Origin: Ignavibacteriales bacterium
GTDB taxonomy: Bacteria; Bacteroidota; Ignavibacteria; Ignavibacteriales; Ignavibacteriaceae
Reading direction: 5' to 3'
DNA length: 13,827 nt
Assembly: GCA_020061995.1 (NCBI GenBank)
Contig: JAGUXE010000129.1
Location: forward strand, 1 to 13,827
Below, in pieces: positions 1-7,097 of this stretch. Positions within the stretch are counted from its first letter, which is position 1. The number at the start of each line of letters is the position of its first letter. The translations under genes were made by a program, and so were the position numbers. The notes beneath the pieces are model-generated. The model was given only the letters and a program-made list of their open reading frames with translations, was not told the DNA's origin and did not search any database.

Positions 1-378
1 AAAATTTTCAATTTTTGTCGGCAAAATAAGATTTCCCTCAGTTGATAGATTATTTTTACCTATCGTGAAAGGAAGACTCCTCTTGTATGGTATTTCAACC
101 TCATGAGAAATGAGAGGATATGATGTAGGGTAACTCGAAGAATTAGGGTACCAATACAAAACTTCTATTTGATCTACAATTAAATTTGGCACTTTGGTAA
201 AATCACTGGTGTGACCTTTGAACTTTACTATAGTATTTTCAGGTTCACCTGTCCCTTCTACGGAAGATGTAAAGTAAAAAACAGTTTCACCTCCTTCTGA
301 GTACTTGATTACGTTTTCTTCTTCTTTACAACCCGCAAATAATAGAGTGAATGCTAATATCACAACAACGTTTTTCAT
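1..378 (-). CDS. lipoprotein A, third of three tandem paralogues, cut by the left edge
   Basis: This frame runs open from an ATG at 376-378 leftward to the window edge, giving 126 codons without a stop. The N-terminus MKNVVVILAFTLLFAGC is a lipoprotein signal with the acylated cysteine at residue 17, followed by KEEE. A 'gagg' stretch just upstream of the ATG serves as a modest ribosome binding site. The part seen resembles the two genes upstream. It has a 'TKVPNLIVD' stretch matching 'SKPKLVVND' and 'SEVPFLKLD', and a later 'STEGNLILP' matching 'STSGFFIMP' and 'STTGIIHIA'. It lies 57 bp after the previous gene on the same strand and is probably co-transcribed. The function is unknown and the C-terminal half is outside the window. 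The gene call is secure; the surface location is inferred. Confidence 0.8.
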   Translation of the reverse strand, partial: MKNVVVILAFTLLFAGCKEEENVIKYSEGGETVFYFTSSVEGTGEPENTIVKFKGHTSDFTKVPNLIVDQIEVLYWYPNSSSYPTSYPLISHEVEIPYKRSLPFTIGKNNLSTEGNLILPTKIENF

Positions 379-435
379 ACAACCTCACACAAAATATTTT
401 TTAATTTTATGGGGAATTCTCTTAAAGCAATTTGA

Positions 436-1146
436 TTAGTTATTAGGATTATAGAAGAAACTCCCTTTTCTCTCAGCTATAACATAACCGCTTCCGTACG
501 ACCCGACAAAGTTTGGTTTATCTCCGGTTTGTACATTCTTCCCTATGATACTTGAAATACCGATGTAGGAATCATTGAAACCGGTAGTAATTAATCGAAA
601 TGAGGTAGAATTTCCAAGATAACTCCCACTATGAGTATATAAGTAATAAGAGGTTCCATTCCCCTCCCATGAAAAGTTATATGCTTCAGCGGTTGGGATA
701 CTTCCCCTACCATAATTAGTTGGTAAACCAACCACAGAAGTCAAAAATAATCCGTTACATCTAACATTAGTAACTGGCTGGGGCATGATGAAAAAGCCTG
801 ATGTACTTTTTCCATTTGAAGTAATTTTAAAATTTAATTGTGAAGCGATATTGATAATTCCACTCAAATAGACTTTTTTATTTAAGCTGTCGATTATCGG
901 AACATCAACGATTTCATCATTAACTACAAGCTTCGGTTTCGACAAAGAATTCATGGCAATAAAATCGACAATTATTTTTTCAACTAAAACTCCATTCTCA
1001 GGAAGAATTAGAGAATGAAATTTTAATGTAAAAAATACTGAGTATTCATCAGTATGACTAATGGGATTTTCTTCTTTGCATGATGAGAATGATAAAATAA
1101 TTATTAACCCGGTCAATACGCTCAATAAAATATTATTTGTTTTCAT
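436..1146 (-). CDS. lipoprotein B, paralogue of its neighbours, unknown function
   Basis: A 236-residue protein with a lipoprotein signal ending LSFSSC, the predicted lipid-modified cysteine being residue 23 and followed by KEEN. The rest is beta-rich with no domain I recognise. Comparison with the gene at 1160-1870 shows shared landmarks in the same order. These are 'GKSTSGFFIMP' versus 'GKSTTGIIHIA', 'NVRCNG' versus 'NLKCNN', 'IPTAEAYNFSWE' versus 'IPLSDNYYFEWE', and 'SSIIGKN' versus 'YSIVGSD'. Both genes are exactly 236 codons long. It starts 13 bp after the stop of the upstream paralogue, which argues for one transcript. The acidic residues after the cysteine resemble the surface-export signal of Bacteroidota lipoproteins, so an outer-leaflet location is a reasonable inference. 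Confidence 0.85.
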   Translation of the reverse strand: MKTNNILLSVLTGLIIILSFSSCKEENPISHTDEYSVFFTLKFHSLILPENGVLVEKIIVDFIAMNSLSKPKLVVNDEIVDVPIIDSLNKKVYLSGIINIASQLNFKITSNGKSTSGFFIMPQPVTNVRCNGLFLTSVVGLPTNYGRGSIPTAEAYNFSWEGNGTSYYLYTHSGSYLGNSTSFRLITTGFNDSYIGISSIIGKNVQTGDKPNFVGSYGSGYVIAERKGSFFYNPNN

Positions 1147-1159
1147 CCTAATAACTCTT

Positions 1160-1870
1160 TCATTTTATTGTGAAATTGAATTCATTCATTTGAGTTGAAT
1201 AAATAAATCCATCACCTATGGCACTTTTGTGATTTGGAATGTTCTTTTTTGAGTAATCACTTCCAACTATTGAGTAAATTCTGAGGAAATGTTTACTCGT
1301 ATTCAATCCTTGAAAAGTGTGATGTTTTTGAGTAGTATAGAAAGATTGTGTCTGATTTGCATAATAGTCTTGTAATTCAACAAGAAATGAATCTGCTTTT
1401 TCACACTCCCACTCAAAATAATAGTTATCTGAAAGAGGTATTGTATCTAATCTATTAGTACCACTTATTGGATAAGGTTGCAATACTCTATTGTTGCATT
1501 TAAGATTGAATACTTCAGACGCTATATGGATTATACCGGTAGTTGATTTGCCGGACTTGACCAATTCAAAATTGATGGATTCGGAAAAGGGGATTGTTAA
1601 ATTGGTTAACAACTCTCCTGAGTGGTTGAAATTAAACTTTGAAATTGAAACAGTATCATCAAGTTTCAAAAATGGAACCTCAGAAATATCAGAAGTCTGA
1701 AAGCTAATGCTAAGTGATTTTGTGTAAGGTGTACTTGAATAATTTTTTACAACTGTGACATTAATGCCGTAACTACCGATGGCAGGGGGAGTTGCATTGT
1801 AAATTATATCATTATCCTTACAACCCAAAAATAGAAACGAATATATCAATAAAACGATGAAAAGTTTCAT
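1160..1870 (-). CDS. lipoprotein C, first gene of the paralogous lipoprotein cluster, unknown function
   Basis: A 236-residue protein starting MKLFIVLLIYSFLFLGC, with cysteine 17 in a lipobox and KDND directly after it. It is clearly paralogous to the next gene downstream. Both carry a 'GKST.G' motif near residue 107, a 'KCNN'/'RCNG' turn, an aromatic 'YxFxWE' strand and a C-terminal 'S-I-V/I-G' strand with 'GDGF'/'GSGY' close to the end. No known family is recognised. It is the promoter-proximal gene: a sigma70-like promoter lies at 1899-1927 and an 'agggg' stretch precedes the ATG. The pattern of alternating hydrophobic residues suggests one or two beta-sandwich domains exposed outside the membrane, which is inference. 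Confidence 0.85.
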   Translation of the reverse strand: MKLFIVLLIYSFLFLGCKDNDIIYNATPPAIGSYGINVTVVKNYSSTPYTKSLSISFQTSDISEVPFLKLDDTVSISKFNFNHSGELLTNLTIPFSESINFELVKSGKSTTGIIHIASEVFNLKCNNRVLQPYPISGTNRLDTIPLSDNYYFEWECEKADSFLVELQDYYANQTQSFYTTQKHHTFQGLNTSKHFLRIYSIVGSDYSKKNIPNHKSAIGDGFIYSTQMNEFNFTIK

Positions 1871-1898
1871 AAATAACCCCTAGTAAAATTTACAAATC

Positions 1899-1927
1899 AT
1901 TGTAATTAAAAATATTGATTAAGTCAA
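1899..1927 (-). promoter_or_regulatory. sigma70-like promoter of the lipoprotein operon
   Basis: Read on the minus strand, TTGACT (1922-1927) and TACAAT (1899-1904) are separated by exactly 17 bases. Each box matches five of six positions of the sigma70 consensus. The -10 box ends about 28 bases before the ATG at 1870, leaving room for a short leader. Whether this lineage uses classical sigma70 boxes is not certain, and an AT-rich region produces such matches by chance, so this is a moderate call. Confidence 0.5.
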
Positions 1928-1929
1928 TA
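1913..1929. promoter_or_regulatory. operator-like inverted repeat over the -35 box
   Basis: TATTGA and TCAATA form six-base inverted arms around a five-base spacer, covering the proposed -35 box of the lipoprotein operon. The placement suits a dimeric repressor or activator site. The arms are AT-rich and short, so chance is possible. Confidence 0.3.
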
Positions 1930-2794
1930 AAAATTTACATTAGATTTGAAAATGGAGTAATTAATGGCTTTATAATCTCTAAATACAAAAGAAAATCTAG
2001 CCATTTATAAGCTTTTTTAACATCTCAATTGCGGAGTTCTCTCTAAATAAAAAGTAAAAGCAGTTATGCAGGAAATAAAACCTGATTAAGATCATCCAGA
2101 TGGGAGGATGGATAGAAAATTTACTCTATTAGAAAAATAATTATTAACATTATTTGTGGTTTATATTGGATATTATTGTCCTCAAGTAACATCTTTTAGA
2201 AAATTATTAACATATAAAAACAAATTTGATGTAATTCAAAAACAAAAAGAAGTTAATTCCGCTCCATTTGTTCTTATTAAAATCTTTGGAATAATTACTT
2301 TTGTAATTTTTACTATTACTTGCGGGAAATATATTACAACAAAATTTCTCCGATATGTCACTTTTAAAATTTTAATTTGGAAGTAATCTCAATAAAGAAC
2401 AGATTTTGTTTGAAGCTAAAGTTTGGTTGAAAAAATGAAAACCGAGTAATTTAATTTAAATACGGTTCGACATAACAGATTTCTGCAGCAAGTTTTCAGA
2501 TGAGGATGAGATAGTAGTAATAGGTTCAATTTCTAACCTGAATTAATGCGTCAATAAAAATAAATCTGATTGAAAATAAGAGCATCATTCACTTCATATC
2601 TAAAAAACGAAACTAAATATAAATAGTGTCGGTTTATTCTATTCTTTTTGCAATTATATTAAACAACAGTTATGTTTCTTCTAAAGATTTACAATTATTG
2701 AAAAGAACCGGTTTCCTCCCATGAAATGTATTCGTATTTTACAAACAACTATTTAACTAAGTGTTACATCAGTTATTAAATTATTGGAGTTCCA
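1928..2794. other. gene-poor stretch, no supported gene
   Basis: About 870 bases with frequent stops in all frames. The only longer frame, a GTG-started 76-codon one at 2156-2386, has no ribosome binding site and resembles nothing I know. Weak structure includes inverted arms AATGGCT (1963-1969) and AGCCATT (1999-2005) followed by a T-run near 2013-2018. There is also CATCC/GGATG around 2093-2110. No tRNA, repeat array or recognisable transposase remnant was seen. It may hold divergent promoters for the genes on either side, or a decayed gene. Confidence 0.5.
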
Positions 2795-3262
2795 ATGTCA
2801 AAGTATATTAATATTTTAGGAATTATAGTCGGTACAATTGGTATCTTTTTCGGTTTCTATTACCTCGATTTTGATCCTGAGCTGGCTATTAAGATTGTAA
2901 CTTTTACAACAGTAGGAATAGTTGGGACCCTTGCTTTTGTTAGACATTTTATATTTCATGAGTCTGATGCAAAACGCCTTGGATGGGAGACAGATCGACC
3001 GGATTGGATATTCGAGGTAGGTTTTGCAAACTTAGCGTTTGGTTTAATGGGGTTAATATCGGTTATAGCCAATCTCGGAATTCAAACACAATCTATTACA
3101 TTATTAGGTTATTCAATATATCTATTTCAAGCGGCGATGCTGCATGGATATAGATATTTTACCGATGAATTAAAATCTGCATCACGACTGTGGAGTAGTT
3201 TTTTAGCAACTCTGCTTTTCGCCGGAATGATGGCGTTTTTTGCACTCTGGATGTTGCTCTGA
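2795..3262 (+). CDS. DUF6790-like small integral membrane protein
   Basis: A 155-residue protein made mostly of hydrophobic helices at about residues 5-24, 31-53, 74-94, 100-118 and 133-155. The stretch 'EVGFANLAFGLMG' (residues 74-86), preceded by a 'LGW' element at 62-64, matches what I remember of the DUF6790 membrane family. Members of that family also have a His-containing helix in the later half, seen here as 'AAMLHGYRYF' (113-122). The length fits a family of about 150-170 residues. A 'ggag' ribosome binding site lies 7 bases before the ATG. It is transcribed in the same direction as the large gene 100 bp downstream, but the gap makes co-transcription uncertain. The family has no established function. 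Confidence 0.75.
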   Translation: MSKYINILGIIVGTIGIFFGFYYLDFDPELAIKIVTFTTVGIVGTLAFVRHFIFHESDAKRLGWETDRPDWIFEVGFANLAFGLMGLISVIANLGIQTQSITLLGYSIYLFQAAMLHGYRYFTDELKSASRLWSSFLATLLFAGMMAFFALWMLL

Positions 3263-3362
3263 ATTAAATGTAAATGACTGAATGATATTGATAGAGGGGT
3301 GTTCGAGCTACATGATAACTAATATTGAGTTCGAAAGTATCAAATAATTAAGTTGAGTTCTT

Positions 3363-6300
3363 ATGAAAAATTGTCTACAGGGTTTCAAACGATACTATAA
3401 GATGTTCGTTTTAATGTTCTGTTTCTTTTCATCTACCTTTAGTTTTGCAGCTGATCCAATCACCGTTGCCGGAATTGAAGGTTTACTATTCGAGGAACTC
3501 TCTTCCGATTATCAGGTAACAATTTTAGATTCTTTTAAACTCCACAGTATGGCAGTTCTGCCAAAAAATCTATTTCTTCGTTTTTCAGTAATAAAGAAAA
3601 CATTTGAAATATTCGGCGGCGCACAGATAATTCTTTCCAACGATACAATAACCGTTTCATTAGGTGATTCTTTAACGCCGGGACTGTTAATTCAGAATAA
3701 AATACTTCATAGCGTTGATATCGCAATCTCGGGAAATTTCCGATTGAATAAATTAACAATCACTCCTATAAACTTAACTTTCTATTGGACTCAAGCAGCT
3801 TACAAATACAACATTTACGGTGATATCGAACTTAATATTGAAAATCACAAAGCAACCGCGAAATTTGGAGATCGGCAAACACCGGGAATAATAATTGACA
3901 GTGGAAGAGTAATTCAAATAAATATTGGGGTGAGCGGAGACTTAACGCTTAGTTCATTATCCATAAAACCTAGAAACCTTGCTGTTTTTTGGGAACGTGA
4001 CTCATCTTTCTACAAAATGTATGGCGATATTTCTCTAATTCTCTCAAAAGATTCACTCGATGCAAATCTAGGAACAATTGATAAACCAGGAGTCGTAATC
4101 ACTGATGGAGTAGTGACAAAACTTGATGTTAGTTTAACGGCTGACATCAAACTGAGGAAGTTGGTTTTCAAACCTAACGGGTTAACTTTTATTTGGGACG
4201 AGCCTTCTAAAAGAATTACTATTTTTGGTAATGTGCTCATCAAGATTGAAAACGATAGCCTTTTGGCAACTCTTGGCAATGCAACAACTCCGGGAATTCA
4301 AATCACCAACGGAATAATAGATTCGATAAACATTGCGGTGACCGGAAATTTTGAACTGAAGAGTTTAGCTATTAAACCGGATTCATTAATTTTTATATAT
4401 GATAGGGTTTCGGACAAATACAAAATATTCGGCGCATTGGAATTAGATATTGAAAAAGATACGATTAAAGCGGGGTTGGGAACTATTAGTAATCCCGGGA
4501 TTGAAATTATTGATGGCGTACTTAATAAAATTAATATCGAGGTTACTACTTCTTTCAAATTGAAAAACCTGTCTATAAAACCGGATGCTCTCACATTTGT
4601 TTATGATCGGGATTTATCACAATACAAAATATTTGGAACAATCGAAGTTGACATTGAAAAAGATACAATAAAAGCACAGCTCGGAACTTTTGCTAATCCG
4701 GGGATTTCAATAACTGACGGAAAAGTTGATCACATTAATATTTCTGTAACAACTCATTTCGAACTTAAAAAACTGACTATTGAAACCGATTCACTCGGTA
4801 TTGAATGGCAAAAATCACTTGAAGGAAATGTTTATCATTTTTTCGGCAAAGTAAAAATTGATATTGATACAAATAAAATCGCTTTCGATTTTGGGAGCCG
4901 TTTACACCCGGGAATTATAATACGAAACGGTAAAATTGACTCTCTTAAAATTTCTACAACCGATGATATTTACTTTGCAGGTTTCGAAGTAAGCACAAAA
5001 GATTTAACACTTGAATACGCTGATGATATTTATCATCTCTACGGGAGTCTTTTATTAAAGAAAATGTGGAGTGCTGAAATTGATCTCGGTAATGGTCCCG
5101 GTTCAGGTGTTACACTTGATCTATCAACCAAACCATCAAAAATAAAAATTGAACAAGCAAAGTTTGAATTGCAAGATATTGACCTTGGTCCGATAACTTT
5201 AAAAGACCTTGAACTTACTCTTGCACAAAATCATATTCAGAAAGCCGGGTTAAAAGTTAATTTACCTCCGGGCTGGGATGTTGGTGCGGGGATGAGTTTT
5301 AAGTTCGTCAACAATGCTTTGGAAATTGATTCTGTCGGTATTAGCTGGGAAGGGAAAGCAGAAATTCCCGGAACCGATGCAGTAGTTGTAAAACTTGACG
5401 GAAGCCTCTCCGGTATTGCTGATCCGCATCAATTTAAAATTACAGGCGATATTGGTATTGTTTTGGGTGGTCCGTTTAACATAAAAGGTATCGGCGAGGT
5501 TTCGCTTTTATATATTCATGCCGGTACTATAATAACCAGATCAGAACTAATACTTGACTCGGATGTCTTAATGGGTGCTTATACTAAAGACGGCAACTGG
5601 GTTTCAGTGCTTGGCGACGGACATTTGAAATTTGATTTCAAGTGGGGAGAGTCTTACGAGTTTGACGGCAGTTTAAATATTCCATCAAATCCCTGGACAA
5701 TTCTAAAAGCTGATCTCGAAGCAAAATTATCAGCAGGTGGAGCTTTTAATGCTCACATCGGAGTTCATCTAAAAATACCTGAAAAAATTCCAATAGCAGG
5801 AGGGCATGAATTTGCCGAAGCAGAAGGTGTAATTCATTATGACAAAACCGATCCCACAAGTTTCGCAGCGGGTTGGGCAAAATTAAATCTCGGTTTTTAC
5901 ACATGGAGAGGCGGAGTAAAATATAATTTTCAATCGAAGGATTACACAACGCTTGGTTCGAAAGATATATCTCAATATTCATCACCATCTTTTGGACAGA
6001 CAAGTTCGTCAGGTTTATTTATTGTTGAATATAAACCTATTACGATTAACCGCGGAGATAACCCCAATTTCATTCATGTTAAAATAAAATTTAAACAAAA
6101 ACTAGGTTCTGTTTATGTTACTTGTCAGAATATTAGTAATGCAACAGTTCCATATTCACCAATATATGTTGTCAAAGGAATTGATGCAATAACCTCCGGC
6201 GGAATTGATTTATCAACCATTCCAAATTATAATTACTCATCCGTATCAAATACCGACAGTATAACACTTTATATAATGGCTCCCGGTTATCAACAAAATT

Positions 6301-7097
6301 CTAAAGCAACTTTACCGGCGGGTGTTTATCATCTAACATTAAAATATACCGGAGTAGACAATTCAATCGAAAGTGCTGAGATACATAATATTTATGGTGA
6401 GCCTGTTACATTTTATAATGACTTTTACTTATCATCATTACCCGTTACAACCAATGGATTAACAGAGTTATTAAATTGCATAAGACTAAATTTTCTTTCC
6501 ATATCCGAAGTTTATAATAATGATTCAGCAAAAGTTAGTCTCTATTATTCTAAAAGCAGCAATAAAAATGGAACCCTGATTACAACTGTTAAGTATCGGG
6601 ATTATTTTGTATGGCAGCCTCAATGGGGATATTTAAATTTATTGAATTTTGATTTACCTGAAAGGTTTACAAATGGTGACAGTTTATTCCTCTATCTAAC
6701 TATTGATGACGGCATTAATGCAGTTTATAAATCTCCGGTTATACCAAAAAATTTTAATCTGGTATTTAATGCTCAGGTAAAAATTGAAGGGGAGCCTGAT
6801 TCCATGGCATCAGGAATTGAAACTCATTTTTACGTGTTGAACCCTGCTGATAATCAATGGTACAAAACGGATGAACCAACTCGGTATACAAATAAAGCAG
6901 GTTTGATATCATTTCCTTATATGCTGACCAAAAACACAAAAGTGAAATTTGTTTTTGACATACCTGTTGGTTACGAAGTTGCGCCTTCATCGACTCACAA
7001 TAATGGTGAAGAAATATTTGTCTATGCCTACTACGGTCAATCGGTAACCATACTCTTACGTAAAAAAGATAATAATGGAGAGTTATATGTCCGCTGA
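3363..7097 (+). CDS. giant exported protein with eight 68-residue beta-rich repeats and C-terminal Ig-like domains
   Basis: A 1244-residue protein with a Sec signal peptide (basic start, hydrophobic core at 14-28, likely cut after Ala29 in 'FSFA-ADP'). Residues 58 to about 598 are eight tandem units. Each begins 'F-x-L-x-x-L-x-I-x-P', continues through an aromatic 'Y-K-I-F/Y-G' strand and an 'LG' turn, and reaches a Pro-Gly followed by 'I-x-I-x-D/N-G'. The Pro of the Pro-Gly falls at 106, 174, 242, 310, 378, 446, 516 and 579. Residues 600-875 are further amphipathic beta strands rich in Gly, including 'LPPGWDVGAG'. From about 876 there are Ig-like stretches, ending with a CNA-B-like domain ('TNKAGLISF', about 1145-1240). 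There is no lipobox and no type IX C-terminal domain. An alternative start at Met14 would shorten the signal peptide. The function is unknown; a surface or periplasmic beta-solenoid or beta-groove is my guess. Confidence 0.85.
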   Translation: MKNCLQGFKRYYKMFVLMFCFFSSTFSFAADPITVAGIEGLLFEELSSDYQVTILDSFKLHSMAVLPKNLFLRFSVIKKTFEIFGGAQIILSNDTITVSLGDSLTPGLLIQNKILHSVDIAISGNFRLNKLTITPINLTFYWTQAAYKYNIYGDIELNIENHKATAKFGDRQTPGIIIDSGRVIQINIGVSGDLTLSSLSIKPRNLAVFWERDSSFYKMYGDISLILSKDSLDANLGTIDKPGVVITDGVVTKLDVSLTADIKLRKLVFKPNGLTFIWDEPSKRITIFGNVLIKIENDSLLATLGNATTPGIQITNGIIDSINIAVTGNFELKSLAIKPDSLIFIYDRVSDKYKIFGALELDIEKDTIKAGLGTISNPGIEIIDGVLNKINIEVTTSFKLKNLSIKPDALTFVYDRDLSQYKIFGTIEVDIEKDTIKAQLGTFANPGISITDGKVDHINISVTTHFELKKLTIETDSLGIEWQKSLEGNVYHFFGKVKIDIDTNKIAFDFGSRLHPGIIIRNGKIDSLKISTTDDIYFAGFEVSTKDLTLEYADDIYHLYGSLLLKKMWSAEIDLGNGPGSGVTLDLSTKPSKIKIEQAKFELQDIDLGPITLKDLELTLAQNHIQKAGLKVNLPPGWDVGAGMSFKFVNNALEIDSVGISWEGKAEIPGTDAVVVKLDGSLSGIADPHQFKITGDIGIVLGGPFNIKGIGEVSLLYIHAGTIITRSELILDSDVLMGAYTKDGNWVSVLGDGHLKFDFKWGESYEFDGSLNIPSNPWTILKADLEAKLSAGGAFNAHIGVHLKIPEKIPIAGGHEFAEAEGVIHYDKTDPTSFAAGWAKLNLGFYTWRGGVKYNFQSKDYTTLGSKDISQYSSPSFGQTSSSGLFIVEYKPITINRGDNPNFIHVKIKFKQKLGSVYVTCQNISNATVPYSPIYVVKGIDAITSGGIDLSTIPNYNYSSVSNTDSITLYIMAPGYQQNSKATLPAGVYHLTLKYTGVDNSIESAEIHNIYGEPVTFYNDFYLSSLPVTTNGLTELLNCIRLNFLSISEVYNNDSAKVSLYYSKSSNKNGTLITTVKYRDYFVWQPQWGYLNLLNFDLPERFTNGDSLFLYLTIDDGINAVYKSPVIPKNFNLVFNAQVKIEGEPDSMASGIETHFYVLNPADNQWYKTDEPTRYTNKAGLISFPYMLTKNTKVKFVFDIPVGYEVAPSSTHNNGEEIFVYAYYGQSVTILLRKKDNNGELYVR
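3534..5156 (+). repeat. eight in-frame tandem repeats, period 204 bp
   Basis: The Pro codon of the conserved Pro-Gly occurs at 3678, 3882, 4086, 4290, 4494, 4698, 4908 and 5097. The first five intervals are exactly 204 bases (68 codons), the next is 210 and the last 189. Units 5 and 6 are the most alike ('DIEKDTIKA.LGT..NPGI' in both) and look like the most recent duplication. Unit 8 is divergent ('GPGSGV') and merges into the following domain. The repeat lies at protein level; the DNA has diverged substantially between most units. Confidence 0.9.

Noticed and set aside
1963..2018. Inverted arms AATGGCT/AGCCATT followed by a T-run as a terminator
   Set aside because: The loop would be 29 bases and the T-run is not adjacent to the stem; no upstream plus-strand gene needs it.
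2156..2386. 76-codon plus-strand frame with one hydrophobic segment
   Set aside because: It starts with GTG, has no ribosome binding site, has an AT-driven Lys/Ile/Phe composition and resembles no family; best read as chance in a gene-poor region.
3534..5156. CRISPR-like or satellite interpretation of the 204-bp periodicity
   Set aside because: The period is a multiple of three, the whole stretch is one open frame, and conservation is at protein level; there are no identical short repeats with unique spacers.
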